NCBI RefSeq assembly: GCF_000576635.1
Contig: NZ_AVFL01000003.1
Location: 248,001 to 312,000 of the forward strand
Direction of reading: 5' to 3'
DNA: 64,000 bases
DNA from: Skermanella stibiiresistens SB22
GTDB taxonomy: Bacteria > Pseudomonadota > Alphaproteobacteria > Azospirillales > Azospirillaceae
Of this stretch, positions 45,023-53,618 are shown piece by piece. The translations under genes were made by a program, and so were the position numbers. The notes below the pieces were generated by a model. It was not told where the DNA came from and ran no database searches. It worked only from the letters and a program-made list of their open reading frames with translations. Position 1 is the stretch's first letter; every line of letters starts with the position of its first letter.

Positions 45023-46048
45023 TTAGCGGATCGGCGGGGCGTACATCAGACCGCCGTTGGTCCAGAGGCCGTTCGGCCCGCGCTCCAGCTTCAGCGAGGT
45101 CTTGACGCCGACATTGCGCTCGAAGATCTCGCCGTAGTTGCCGACCAGCTTGACGATGTTGTAGGCCCACTTCTCGTCCAGTCCGAGCGCTTGGCCCATG
45201 CCCGGGTTGGAACCCAGCAGGCGCTGCACGGTCGGGTCCTGGCTCTTGACCATCTCGTCGACGTTGGCCGAGCTGATGCCCTTCTCCTCGGCCTCGATCG
45301 AGGCGTAGACGGCCCACTTGACGATGTCGAAGAACTCGTCGTCGCCATGGCGGACCGCCGGGCCGAGCGGCTCCTTGGAGATCAGCTCGGGCAGGATGAT
45401 GTAGTCGTCCGGGTTGGCGGCCAGGGTGGAGCGGATCGACGCCATGCCCGAGGCGTCCGTGGTGTAGACGTCGCAGCGGCCGGCAAAGAACGCGGCGTTG
45501 ACCTCGTCGAAGGACTCGATCACGACCGGGTTGAACTGCATGCCCTTGGCGCGGAAGTAGTCGGCGAGGTTCAGTTCGGTGGTGGTGCCGGGCTGCACGC
45601 AGACGGTGGCGCCGTTCAGTTCGGTGGCGCTTTTGACGCCGAGCGCCTTCGGCACCATGAAGCCCTGGCCGTCATAGAAGGTCGTGGGCGCGAAGTTGAG
45701 GCCCAGCGAGGTGTCGCGGGTCAAGGTCCAGGTCGTGTTGCGCGACAGGATGTCGATCTCGCCGGATTGCAGGGCGGTGAAGCGCTGCTGGGCCGAGAGC
45801 GGCGTGAATCGGACCGCCTTGGCATCGCCGAAGATGGCGGCCGCCACGGCGCGGCAGACGTCCACGTCCAGCCCCGTCCAGTTCCCCTGGCTGTCCGGGT
45901 TGGAGAAACCGGGCAGGCCGGTGTTGACGCCGCACTGAACGAAGCCCTTTTGCTTTACGGCGTTCAGCGTGGGTCCCGCGGAGGCCGCGCCGCCCCCGAA
46001 CGCGATTGCCAGCGCTGTACCGATCGCGGCGATGATCTTGGTTTTCAT
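45023..46048 (-). CDS. aapJ: General L-amino acid ABC transporter substrate-binding protein
   Basis: 341 aa from the ATG at 46048; upstream frame is open but has no signal-peptide-compatible start. Signal peptide AAIGTALAIAFGGGAASA. SBP family 3 features: GFVQCGVNTGLPGFSNPDSQ, GLDVDVCRAVAAAIFGDA and the AapJ/BztA-specific long C-terminus with MGQALGLDEKWAYNIV. Binds many L-amino acids in the periplasm and heads the aapJQMP operon. A sigma-54-type promoter lies about 75-85 bp upstream, which fits nitrogen control. Confidence 0.93.
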   Translation of the reverse strand: MKTKIIAAIGTALAIAFGGGAASAGPTLNAVKQKGFVQCGVNTGLPGFSNPDSQGNWTGLDVDVCRAVAAAIFGDAKAVRFTPLSAQQRFTALQSGEIDILSRNTTWTLTRDTSLGLNFAPTTFYDGQGFMVPKALGVKSATELNGATVCVQPGTTTELNLADYFRAKGMQFNPVVIESFDEVNAAFFAGRCDVYTTDASGMASIRSTLAANPDDYIILPELISKEPLGPAVRHGDDEFFDIVKWAVYASIEAEEKGISSANVDEMVKSQDPTVQRLLGSNPGMGQALGLDEKWAYNIVKLVGNYGEIFERNVGVKTSLKLERGPNGLWTNGGLMYAPPIR

Positions 46049-46118
46049 TGGACCTACCCTGTTTTCTTTGAGCCTGCGTGGGGCGGCCAGACCGGTCCAG
46101 CCACCCGACCTAAGTTCT

Positions 46119-46134
46119 AGCAATGTTTGAGCCA
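46119..46134 (-). promoter_or_regulatory. Sigma-54 (RpoN) type promoter of aapJQMP
   Basis: Read on the minus strand: TGGCTC, AAACA, TTGCT, with GG and GC 12 bases apart as required for -24/-12 elements (consensus TGGCAC-N5-TTGCW). The predicted start is near 46108, giving a 60-nt leader. An NtrC site upstream is not clear. Confidence 0.55.
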
Positions 46135-46392
46135 TATGGAATAGCATTTGATTGATGCTGCCCCCACAAAAGCGCATGACCCCGGTTGCGCCACGCCGCG
46201 GCGGCGGTTCGATCGATAGCGGAGACATCCGATGCCATGCTGGCGGCACTCCCGGACGGCGCATGTTCGATCGAGGTTGGCTGAAACCCATCGCGATGCC
46301 AGACTGCGCCTTCCTCCCGCCCCGCGCAAAGCCGGTCATGAGCCAAGACCGGCCGGCAGGGTCAAAATTGCCCATCTTCCAAGCAAGCAGCC

Positions 46393-47568
46393 ATGAAAAA
46401 CGCCAAACCAGACACCATCCTGACCCATGCCGGCTCCGATCCGCGAAGCAACCATGGGATCGTCAACCCGCCGGTCTATCACGCGTCGACGGTGCTGTTC
46501 CCGACGGTGGCGGCGATGAACGAAGCAGGCCATTCGTTCGATGGCGTCCGCTATGGCCGGATCGGGACGCCGACGTCCCAAGCGTTTGAATCGGCGGTGG
46601 CCGAGTTGGAGGGCGGCTTCAAGGCCGTCAGCGCTCCGTCGGGACTGGGAGCCATCACCACGGCGCTGCTGGCCTTCGTGTCGGCTGGCGACCACATCCT
46701 CGTGACCGACAGCATCTATGGCCCGAACCGGCTGTTCTGCTCCGACATGCTACGGCGGATGGGTGTCGAGGCGGAGTTCTACGATCCTCTGATCGGCGCC
46801 GGGATCGAACGGCTGATGCGGCCCAACACCCGCGTCGTCTTCCTGGAATCACCAGGCTCCCTGACCTTCGAGGTCCAGGACGTTCCGGCCATCGCGGCTG
46901 TCGCCAAGCGGGCTGGCGCCATCACGATGATCGACAACACCTGGGCGACGCCGCTGTTCTTCCGACCGTTCGACCATGGCGTCGACCTGTCGGTCCACGC
47001 CGCGACGAAATACATGGTCGGCCATTCCGACGCGATGCTGGGCGTCATCACCACCGGCTCGGAGGAGATATGGAAGCGGCTGAAGGCCAACGCGGTCCAG
47101 CTCGGCACCTGCGCCGGACCGGATGACCTCTATCTCGGCCTGCGCGGCTTGCGCACCATGGGAACCCGCCTGCGCCAGCACCAGGAGACTGGCCTGGCAC
47201 TCGCGAGTTGGTTGAAGGACCGGCCCGAGGTCGCCCGCATCCTGCATCCGGCGCTGCCCGACGATCCGGGCCACGCGCTGTGGCGGCGCGACTTCACCGG
47301 CGCCAGCGGCTTGTTCGCGATGGAGCTGAAGCCTTATTCCGCCCAGGCGGTCGCGGCCTTCCTGGATGGCATGGAGCTGTTCGGCATGGGGTACAGCTGG
47401 GGTGGCTACGAGAGCCTGATCCTGCCGTTCCATCCGGAGAAGCTGAGGACGGCGACGCGCTGGAAATCGGACGGCCCAATGATCCGCCTGCACGCCGGTC
47501 TAGAGGATGTCGGCGATCTGATCGCGGACCTGGAGCGTGGGCTCGCCCGCCTGGCGGCGGCGTCGTGA
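46393..47568 (+). CDS. metC: Cystathionine beta-lyase
   Basis: 391 aa. Cys/Met-metabolism PLP family: [22 protein letters not shown] near residue 55, [19 protein letters not shown], and the Schiff-base Lys206 in [12 protein letters not shown]. The Trp/Tyr pattern near the active site and overall similarity favour cystathionine beta-lyase (cystathionine to homocysteine, pyruvate and ammonia) over gamma-synthase; this is family inference. Divergent from aapJ, across a 344-bp region; overlaps hisI by 4 nt. Confidence 0.88.
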   Translation: MKNAKPDTILTHAGSDPRSNHGIVNPPVYHASTVLFPTVAAMNEAGHSFDGVRYGRIGTPTSQAFESAVAELEGGFKAVSAPSGLGAITTALLAFVSAGDHILVTDSIYGPNRLFCSDMLRRMGVEAEFYDPLIGAGIERLMRPNTRVVFLESPGSLTFEVQDVPAIAAVAKRAGAITMIDNTWATPLFFRPFDHGVDLSVHAATKYMVGHSDAMLGVITTGSEEIWKRLKANAVQLGTCAGPDDLYLGLRGLRTMGTRLRQHQETGLALASWLKDRPEVARILHPALPDDPGHALWRRDFTGASGLFAMELKPYSAQAVAAFLDGMELFGMGYSWGGYESLILPFHPEKLRTATRWKSDGPMIRLHAGLEDVGDLIADLERGLARLAAAS

Positions 47569-47972
47569 GCGGCGTGACGGCGGGAGCCAGCCTGCTCGAT
47601 CTGGTCAATTTCGACGCCAATGGGCTGGTCGCGGCGGTGGCGCAGCAGCACGATACCGGCGATGTCCTGATGCTGGCCTGGATGAACCGGGCCGCCTTGG
47701 AGGAGACACTGGCGACCGGCAGGGTCTGCTACTACTCCCGCTCGCGCGGCAAGCTGTGGCGCAAGGGCGAGACGTCGGGGCAGGTCCAGCACCTCAAGGA
47801 GCTTCGGGTGGACTGCGACGGCGACGCCGTGCTGGCGCTGGTCGACCAGACCGGCGTCGCGTGCCATACCGGCCGACGCAGCTGCTTCTACCGCGCGGCG
47901 CGCGACGGCGGGGTCGAAACCATCCTGCAAGTCGAGGCCGATCCCGAAAGCCTGTATGGATCAAAGGGCTAG
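47565..47972 (+). CDS. hisI: Phosphoribosyl-AMP cyclohydrolase
   Basis: 135 aa from GTG 47565 (GTGA overlap with metC). Motifs: [40 protein letters not shown] (Mg site) and the zinc Cys residues in [12 protein letters not shown]. Opens the purine ring of phosphoribosyl-AMP, third step of histidine synthesis. Stand-alone, without the HisE domain, as usual in alphaproteobacteria. A weak hairpin plus T7 follows about 40 bp after the stop. Confidence 0.93.
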   Translation: MSGVTAGASLLDLVNFDANGLVAAVAQQHDTGDVLMLAWMNRAALEETLATGRVCYYSRSRGKLWRKGETSGQVQHLKELRVDCDGDAVLALVDQTGVACHTGRRSCFYRAARDGGVETILQVEADPESLYGSKG

Positions 47973-48014
47973 AAGATTCCACGGGCTGGGGCGGCAGGCA
48001 AGTTAAGAGTCACG

Positions 48015-48040
48015 AAAGGATGATTAGGGATTCTTTTTTT
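48015..48040 (+). terminator. Probable rho-independent terminator of metC-hisI
   Basis: AAAGGAT, 8-nt loop, ATTCTTT (one G-T pair), followed directly by four more T. Weak stem but the T-run is long and it separates hisI from the FNR-box promoter. Confidence 0.5.
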
Positions 48041-48067
48041 GCAAAAGCCCAACTAGCCGCCGGATGT

Positions 48068-48107
48068 TTGATCTAGATCAAAGTGCCTTGGGCGGGCCTG
48101 CTATAGA
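48068..48107 (+). promoter_or_regulatory. FNR/Anr-type box with -10 element
   Basis: A perfect TTGAT-CTAG-ATCAA dyad at 48068-48081 (consensus TTGAT-N4-ATCAA) and a -10-like TATAGA at 48102-48107. With a start near 48114-48116 the box centre lies at about -40 to -41.5, the class II activation spacing for FNR/FixK/Anr proteins. No CDS begins downstream within 700 bp on this strand. Confidence 0.7.
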
Positions 48108-48113
48108 AACGAT

Positions 48114-48183
48114 CTTGTCTCTAACCCTCCCTGTAATCGCCTTCAAGCCAGAGGATCCTTCCGGAACCTCTGGCTCTTTTCTT
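48114..48183 (+). ncRNA. Candidate FNR-regulated small RNA (about 70 nt)
   Basis: The predicted transcript runs from the FNR-box promoter to a strong rho-independent terminator. The 5' part is unstructured by eye and CU-rich (TCTCTAACCCTCCCTG), with a CCCTCCC stretch complementary to ribosome-binding sites, as in many trans-acting bacterial small RNAs. The 3' part is the terminator stem followed by a T-rich tail suited to Hfq. No open frame of useful length. Transcription itself is not shown. Confidence 0.55.
48146..48183 (+). terminator. Strong rho-independent terminator of the small RNA candidate
   Basis: AGCCAGAGG, 12-nt loop, CCTCTGGCT: a perfect 9-bp stem followed by CTTTTCTTTT. It is more than 170 bp past hisI and directly serves the FNR-box transcript. 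Confidence 0.85.
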
Positions 48184-48201
48184 TTCCGCCTCAAGTAAAA
48201 C

Positions 48202-48233
48202 TCAAAAAAAGAGGTGACAGGCTAGCTGTCACC
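48202..48233 (-). terminator. Rho-independent terminator of the DUF6460-like gene
   Basis: On the minus strand: GGTGACAG, CTAGC loop, CTGTCACC, then TCTTTTTTT. Perfect 8-bp stem with a T7 tail, 180 bp downstream of the small membrane protein gene at 48414-48650. Confidence 0.75.
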
Positions 48234-48413
48234 CGAGGCGAATGCGCGATGAGTAGAGGATGCGAACGGACCATCTCCACCATGGGCTCTCATCGCGGAG
48301 TTGGTCTTGTTCCGGTCGCAGGGGTAAATTAAACCCGCCATCCCTTTTCGGACACTGCGCACCCGGCGCGTCACAAGTTTGTCACCATTGACCAGCATTA
48401 GCCATGTCTCGCG

Positions 48414-48650
48414 TCATGGACGGCGGCGCAGGTGGCGAAGCAAGGCGGCGATCAACGCCAGCGGCACCACGACGACCGCCCCCACCAGCACATAGGGCAG
48501 CGCCCATTCCGCGACGCGGGTGAACAGGCCGACGACGGCTTGGATGGTGTCCCAGGTGTCGTTGAGGATGCCCATCGGATTGATGTCGAAGAAGGACAAG
48601 GCCAGTCCGACGATCAATGAGAGTGCGAGTATTCTGACGATCCAACTCAT
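48414..48650 (-). CDS. Small two-helix membrane protein (DUF6460-like)
   Basis: 78 aa. N-terminal helix WIVRILALSLIVGLALSFF, short polar loop with NPMGILNDTWDTIQAVV, then a second helix YVLVGAVVVVPLALIAALL and a basic tail (RHLRRRP). The motif order resembles a small alphaproteobacterial family (DUF6460, from memory) of unknown function. Followed by its own terminator. Start ATG at 48650; the frame is open further upstream without support. Confidence 0.72.
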   Translation of the reverse strand: MSWIVRILALSLIVGLALSFFDINPMGILNDTWDTIQAVVGLFTRVAEWALPYVLVGAVVVVPLALIAALLRHLRRRP

Positions 48651-48865
48651 CGGGTCGAAAGGCTCCGTGATATGCGTGATTCAGGTGATCCGACGGACCA
48701 ATCGCGCGTGGGATACGCGAAAATGCGCCATCGTTGGATGGAATAAGGGTGTGCCGGCTCCTGTTTAAAAGGGTTAGCCGGTGGATCGACCCGTCGATCG
48801 GGTGTTGTCCAAAGCGAATGGACCAAGCGGGTGGATCCAGCGAGCCGACACGAGTGGGGAGACGC

Positions 48866-49054
48866 ATGGTGGTGGAACATGAGCATTGGGCGGTCGCCAA
48901 CCTGCTGATCGGGCGCTACGGACGCTCGGCGGCGCTGCAGGCCGAGGCGCGGATAGAGGACGCGGACGCCCGCGGTGATCGGGAAGGCCGGGAGATCTGG
49001 CGCAGCGTGCTTGGAGCGCTGGCCAGGACGCGGGAGTGTCCAGAGCGGGTCTGA
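48866..49054 (+). CDS. Small soluble protein (DUF6961-like)
   Basis: 62 aa with a good ribosome site (GGGGAG) before ATG 48866. HEHWAVANLLIGRYGRSAA, then AEARIEDADARGDREGREIW, resembling short alphaproteobacterial proteins of the DUF6961 type (one helix, aerial charge-rich tail). Function unknown; alone between the small membrane protein and a gene-poor stretch. Confidence 0.6.
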   Translation: MVVEHEHWAVANLLIGRYGRSAALQAEARIEDADARGDREGREIWRSVLGALARTRECPERV

Positions 49055-49512
49055 TGACGCCCAAGCCATCCATTCATGTGCGCGCCACGGGATATGCGCG
49101 CCATGGTCGTCTCCCGCTCGATCGATGGTGGCGCGTTGAACTATCCGACATATCCTCCAACCAATTGCCTATGTCGAAAATATTAAGCCCACGAACTTCT
49201 TCCAGGGCGTTCTGTCTTCCTCTGCGCCTTGATTTTTCATCCCCAAAATCTGGGGATAACTCTGTGGACCGACAGGGCCGACCCCGCCGAAATCCTGCCC
49301 CTTCACGCCAATGCCTATTTTTTAAGCAGAAGTTCGTTTTCCCGATGTCAAGCAAAACATTGAGGTTTCACTTGGGATGAAACCAATGAAGAATCAGTAT
49401 TCGTGTGCCGTTCCCACAACACCTTGAGAACATCCCCGAGCGCGGCGGAATATAGTTGACAGCCCTTGGGGAAGCCGCCCGCGGCCGTGGGGATGAAGCT
49501 CCAGGCCTGCCG
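49055..49512. other. Gene-free region, 458 bp
   Basis: No convincing gene: the open frames here have poor codon bias and no ribosome site. Notable is a perfect dyad ATCCCC, 7 bp, GGGGAT at 49239-49257 followed by AACTCTGTGGA, reminiscent of DnaA-type repeats but with only loose matches. The rest is lower in GC than the genes around it. Confidence 0.5.
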
Positions 49513-51768
49513 TCACCGGCGCCGTGGACCGAAGCGCTGGCGTGGCGCGCCCCGAAAACCCGGCTTGGGTTTACCGGATGGTTTGGAGGGCGAGGACGGC
49601 TTGCGTTCACGCCGCGCGCCCGACGCCAGCATCTCGCCCAGGCGTCCTCCCAGCGAGGCGCGTCGCTCCCTCACCGCCTCGCGGTCTGGAAACAGATCCG
49701 GGAAGCGCCGGGCGGCCCAATGGTACAAGTCGCAGGCGCGCGACAGGTCTTCGAGCGCTTGATCATCCAAACCCTCGATCCGGCTCGGCACGACATGGCC
49801 GAGCGGCATCCGCCCACCCGATTCGACCGACTGGAGGATGGCGTGGAACAGTCGAAGTTCCGCCTCCTTGTCCAAGTCGGCTGGAATGAACAGCAGGCCC
49901 AGCTTGTCCTTGAACGCCAGGGTCCGCTCGTCGAGGATCGCCGCGAGTCGCTTCAAAGCGCCGAGATCGGCGATGGCGTAGGGCGATCCCGTGGTTTTGG
50001 CCGCCGCGAACCAAGCGACCAACGTCGCCATGGACGTCGTTCCGCTGTATTCGGAAAGCCGGGCCAGCATGGCGCGGTTGGGTCGGACGATCAGGGCCGC
50101 CTTGGCACCCAGCCGGGCATCCGGGCGCTCCATCAGCGTCCTCAGCGCCTGGGGGGTGTTGCGGGCGATCACGCCGAACTCACCGGCCTCGAACTGGCCG
50201 TAGCGCCCCGCCCGTCCGGCGATCTGGCGGATCTCGACCGGAGACAGGGGACGGACGGCGGTCCCGTCGAACTTCTCCAGCGCCGTGAACAGGACGCGGC
50301 GGACCGGCAGGTTCAGCCCCATGCCAATGGCGTCCGTCGCCACGACCACATCGGCCAGCCCGGACTGGAAGCGTTCGGCCTCGCGCCGGCGGACATCGGG
50401 CGCCAGCGCGCCATACAGGACGGCGGCGGTCAGCCCCTGGGCGTGGACCGCGTCGCGGATCAGGTGGACGTCGCGGCGTGAGAAGGCGATCAGGGCGTCG
50501 CCAGCCTCGACATCGGACCACTCCAGCCGCCGCGGGATCATGGTCAACGGCGCCTTGCGGTCCAGTTCGACGATCTCCAACGGTTCGCCCAGATGGGCCG
50601 CCACCCGCTCGACCAGCGGACGCGCCTCGGGCGCTCCCAGCAGATAGACGGTGTCGGCAGGCACGCCCATCAAGGCGGCGGTCCAGGCCCAGCCGCGATC
50701 GGGATCGGCCAGCATCTGGATCTCGTCGATCACCGCGACGTCGACCGGACGCTCCGGGTCGAGCATCTCGACGGTCGAGGCCATGTGCCGGGCGTCGGGC
50801 ACCCGGATCTCCTCCTCGCCGGTCAGCAGGGTGGTCGGCGTGCCGGCCTTGTTCAACCGGTCCATCACCTCCAGCGCCAGCAGGCGCAAGGGCGCCAGAT
50901 AAACCCCGCTCGACGCCTTCCCCAACGCCTCCAGCGCCCGGTGGGTCTTGCCGGAATTGGTCGGTCCCACCACCAGCACCAGCCGCCGTCCCATGCCACG
51001 TGCCACCGGGAACAGCCGCTCGAACCGTGAGAAATCGAAATGCCGGTCGATGAAGGCTCGCCCGCGCGCCTCGGCGCGGTCGCGGCGCCAAGTGTCGTAT
51101 TCCCGGTCCCACCGGCGCAGGATCTCGTCGACATCGGTTTGGCCCCTGCCGGACCGGCCAAGCCGGGCGCACAGCGTCTCGAACGGCCAGCCGTCGTCAT
51201 CACCACCACCGGCACCGGCATCCGCCGCGTAGCGCCACAGCCGCTCGGCCAGTCGCCCCGCGTCGGCGTGCAGGCGTTCGGCCAGCGCGCCATCGGCGAT
51301 CAAGCGGTCGCGGAGCGCGTCGTCCTCGACTCCGAAGAACTCGTCGACGTCGATCTGGCGCGACACGGCGAACCGGATCGGCTCGGCCATGCCGGCCCAC
51401 GGCAAGGCGTCGGTCATGACCAGCCGCACCCGGTCGCGGCCGTCGCCAGGATGGAGCGAGACATGCGACGCGGGGTCGAGCGCGCGCCTCGCGGCGGCCA
51501 GCAAGGCGTTGCGCCGCCTCGCGCGGTCGAGGTGGCCCTGGATCTCCCGGACGATGCTGTCGCGCCGCTCGATCGGAACCAGAAGATCGCGCTTGCCCTT
51601 GGGCAACGGCAGCCCCAGGGCGGTCAGTCCCTTCGACTCCGCCATCTCGACGCGCGCGATGCCAGCGTCGGCCAAGGTCACGCAGTCGGGATGGTGGCGG
51701 GCGATCTCGTGGATCGCGTGGGGGTCGTCGCCCTCCGGGTCGCTCGCGGCTTCCCTGTCGTCAGCCAT
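49513..51768 (-). CDS. Suv3-like DExQ RNA helicase
   Basis: 751 aa. Helicase core at about residues 260-560: Walker A GPTNSGKT (268-275), DEIQ box (348-351) instead of DEAD/DEAH, SRRDVHLIRD, ATDAIGMGLNLP and motif VI QIAGRAGRYG. DEIQ/DEVQ plus this spacing matches the mitochondrial/alphaproteobacterial Suv3 family, which unwinds RNA with PNPase or RNase partners. The N-terminal 250 residues carry an RNA-binding-like extension; the C-terminal 40 are basic, Pro/Arg-rich. Ribosome site GGAGTG before ATG 51768. A role in RNA decay is inferred from the family. Confidence 0.9.
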   Translation of the reverse strand: MADDREAASDPEGDDPHAIHEIARHHPDCVTLADAGIARVEMAESKGLTALGLPLPKGKRDLLVPIERRDSIVREIQGHLDRARRRNALLAAARRALDPASHVSLHPGDGRDRVRLVMTDALPWAGMAEPIRFAVSRQIDVDEFFGVEDDALRDRLIADGALAERLHADAGRLAERLWRYAADAGAGGGDDDGWPFETLCARLGRSGRGQTDVDEILRRWDREYDTWRRDRAEARGRAFIDRHFDFSRFERLFPVARGMGRRLVLVVGPTNSGKTHRALEALGKASSGVYLAPLRLLALEVMDRLNKAGTPTTLLTGEEEIRVPDARHMASTVEMLDPERPVDVAVIDEIQMLADPDRGWAWTAALMGVPADTVYLLGAPEARPLVERVAAHLGEPLEIVELDRKAPLTMIPRRLEWSDVEAGDALIAFSRRDVHLIRDAVHAQGLTAAVLYGALAPDVRRREAERFQSGLADVVVATDAIGMGLNLPVRRVLFTALEKFDGTAVRPLSPVEIRQIAGRAGRYGQFEAGEFGVIARNTPQALRTLMERPDARLGAKAALIVRPNRAMLARLSEYSGTTSMATLVAWFAAAKTTGSPYAIADLGALKRLAAILDERTLAFKDKLGLLFIPADLDKEAELRLFHAILQSVESGGRMPLGHVVPSRIEGLDDQALEDLSRACDLYHWAARRFPDLFPDREAVRERRASLGGRLGEMLASGARRERKPSSPSKPSGKPKPGFRGAPRQRFGPRRR

Positions 51769-52250
51769 CGAGGCACTCCGTTATCAGGACCAAGCCCTTG
51801 CCAGGAGCAGGAAGCCGGCCGCTGTCCGGGCCGGGAAATCCGGCCAAAGGTGAGGTTGAGCATCCCGCAAGGGCTGGGTCAAGCCATGGCGGGCGATGAC
51901 ACGAGGGAGAGGGTCGTCCGTGGAAAAGCCGGGCATTTCGAACGGAGGTGGCGTTTCCCGCCTCCCCCTCCTAAGCAAATCGATCAACTCGCGCCATGGC
52001 CTGTACGCGGAGCCGGTAATCGCCTGCCCGAAGCCTGTATCGGCATACCGGAAAGATTGTTTTCAGTTTTTGAAATCTTTTCATTAAGCCGAGGGCCAAA
52101 TAAATCATGACAACCACAACTTGGTTTCCTACCACGTTTTAGGCCTAAAGATATGTCGAAATCACCCTTTCCCGCAGGCAAGATCCCCTTCTGCGAGTAG
52201 GGATTAACGCCTTAGCGTGGCGGTTTGACGAAAACGAGGAAGATTGAGAG
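51769..52250. other. Gene-free region, 482 bp
   Basis: Divergent leader between the helicase and the globin-coupled receptor. No convincing gene; the available frames lack ribosome sites. A 12-bp perfect palindrome TTTAGGCCTAAA lies at 52138-52149, about 100 bp before the receptor start, in an AT-rich stretch that probably holds its promoter. Confidence 0.5.
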
Positions 52251-53606
52251 ATGAGTGAGGAAAGCGAAAACGACCAGTCACAACGCTTGGACTTCCTGGG
52301 AATCGACGTCAAGACGCGCGCGACGCTGAAAGAATTCGCCCCCGAGCTGAAAGAACTGCTGCCTCCGATATTGAAAGCTTTCTACAAGCACATACAAGGC
52401 TTCCCGGAGCTGCGCGGCATGTTCTCGAGCGAGGCCAGGATCGAACACGCGCGCTCGGCTCAGGAGGTCCATTGGCTGAACCTGTTCTCCGGCAATTTCG
52501 ACGCGGCGTACTTCGCCTCCGTCAAGCGCATCGGGCTGACCCACAGCAGGATCGGCCTGGAGCCGCGCTGGTACATCGGCGGCTACGCCTTCACCATCAA
52601 CCACTTGTATGACGCCGCGACCAAGCGGTTCAGCAACCGGTGGCGGCCGGAAGTCGCCCGGGCGAAGCTGTCCGATCTGTTGTCGGCGCTCAACAAGGCG
52701 GTCATGCTCGACATGGACCTGGCCATCTCGATCTATATCGAAGAGAACAAGGCCACCCACGACCGCCAGATGGAAAAGCTGGCCGAGAGCTTCCGCGGAT
52801 CGGTCGTCGGCATCGTCGAGTCGGTAAGTGGTCAGGCCGACGATCTGGGAGCGACCTCCGAGACCATGTCGGCCGCCGCCGAGGAGACCAGCCGTCAGGC
52901 GATCGCCGTGGCGGCCGCCGCCGAACAGGCCAGCCAGAACGTCCAAACCGTCGCGGCGGCCGCGGAGGAACTGTCCAAGTCGATCCAGGAGATCACCCTG
53001 CAGGTCACCCGCTCGTCCGACACGTCGCGCCGCGCCGTCGCCGACGGCGAGAGGACCAGCCAGTTGCTGGCCACCCTGTCCACCGCGGCGGAGAGCATCG
53101 GGGCCGTGGTCAGCCTGATCAGCGACATCGCCAACCAGACCAACCTGCTGGCCCTGAACGCCACGATCGAGGCGGCCCGGGCCGGCGAGGCGGGCAAGGG
53201 CTTCGCCGTGGTCGCCAACGAGGTCAAGGCGCTGGCCACCCAGACGGCGCGCGCCACCGGCGACATCAAGGGGCAGGTCGACGAGATCCAGAACGCCACC
53301 CAGGGGGCGGTCGCCGCGATCCGCGGCGTTCTGGGCACCATCACCGACATGGACGAGATCTGCTCGCTGATCGCCGCCGCCGTCGAGGAACAGGCCGCCG
53401 CCACCCAGGAGATCGCCCGCAATGTCGAACAGGCGGCGTCCGGGACCCAGGAGGTGGCGACGAACATCGCGGGTGTGACCTCGGCGTCGTCCGAAACCAG
53501 CAGGTCCGTGCTGATCATCAAGGACGCGGCGGGCCAGCTCAGTGGCCAGTCCACCGCCCTTCAGCGGGAAGTCGGCAGCTTCCTGCGGTCCATCAGGGCG
53601 GCTTGA
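52251..53606 (+). CDS. Globin-coupled methyl-accepting chemotaxis protein (HemAT-like)
   Basis: 451 aa, no membrane segment. Residues 10-165 form a protoglobin sensor: proximal His98 in [20 protein letters not shown] and the [18 protein letters not shown] helices. A linker leads to the MCP signalling domain with the hairpin tip [33 protein letters not shown] near residue 305. No C-terminal CheR/CheB-binding pentapeptide (ends RSIRAA). Predicted cytoplasmic oxygen or gas sensor feeding CheA/CheW for aerotaxis. The promoter region upstream has AT-rich dyads. A chemotaxis operon is not adjacent. Confidence 0.92.
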   Translation: MSEESENDQSQRLDFLGIDVKTRATLKEFAPELKELLPPILKAFYKHIQGFPELRGMFSSEARIEHARSAQEVHWLNLFSGNFDAAYFASVKRIGLTHSRIGLEPRWYIGGYAFTINHLYDAATKRFSNRWRPEVARAKLSDLLSALNKAVMLDMDLAISIYIEENKATHDRQMEKLAESFRGSVVGIVESVSGQADDLGATSETMSAAAEETSRQAIAVAAAAEQASQNVQTVAAAAEELSKSIQEITLQVTRSSDTSRRAVADGERTSQLLATLSTAAESIGAVVSLISDIANQTNLLALNATIEAARAGEAGKGFAVVANEVKALATQTARATGDIKGQVDEIQNATQGAVAAIRGVLGTITDMDEICSLIAAAVEEQAAATQEIARNVEQAASGTQEVATNIAGVTSASSETSRSVLIIKDAAGQLSGQSTALQREVGSFLRSIRAA

Positions 53607-53618
53607 CCGAGCGGCGCG

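Noticed and set aside
46130-46170. NtrC dyad upstream of aapJ
   Set aside because: TGC...GCA arms exist but spacing is 12 rather than 11 and the arms are weak.
48187-48240. CGCCTC/GAGGCG outer pairing around the GGTGACAG hairpin as a riboswitch-like structure on the plus strand
   Set aside because: The inner stem plus T7 on the minus strand explains it as a terminator of the downstream small gene.
49074-49380. Open frames on both strands in the region after the 62-aa gene
   Set aside because: No ribosome site, odd composition, and no similarity noticed.
51784-51987. Minus-strand frame just upstream of the Suv3-like helicase
   Set aside because: No ribosome site or recognisable domain; probably chance.
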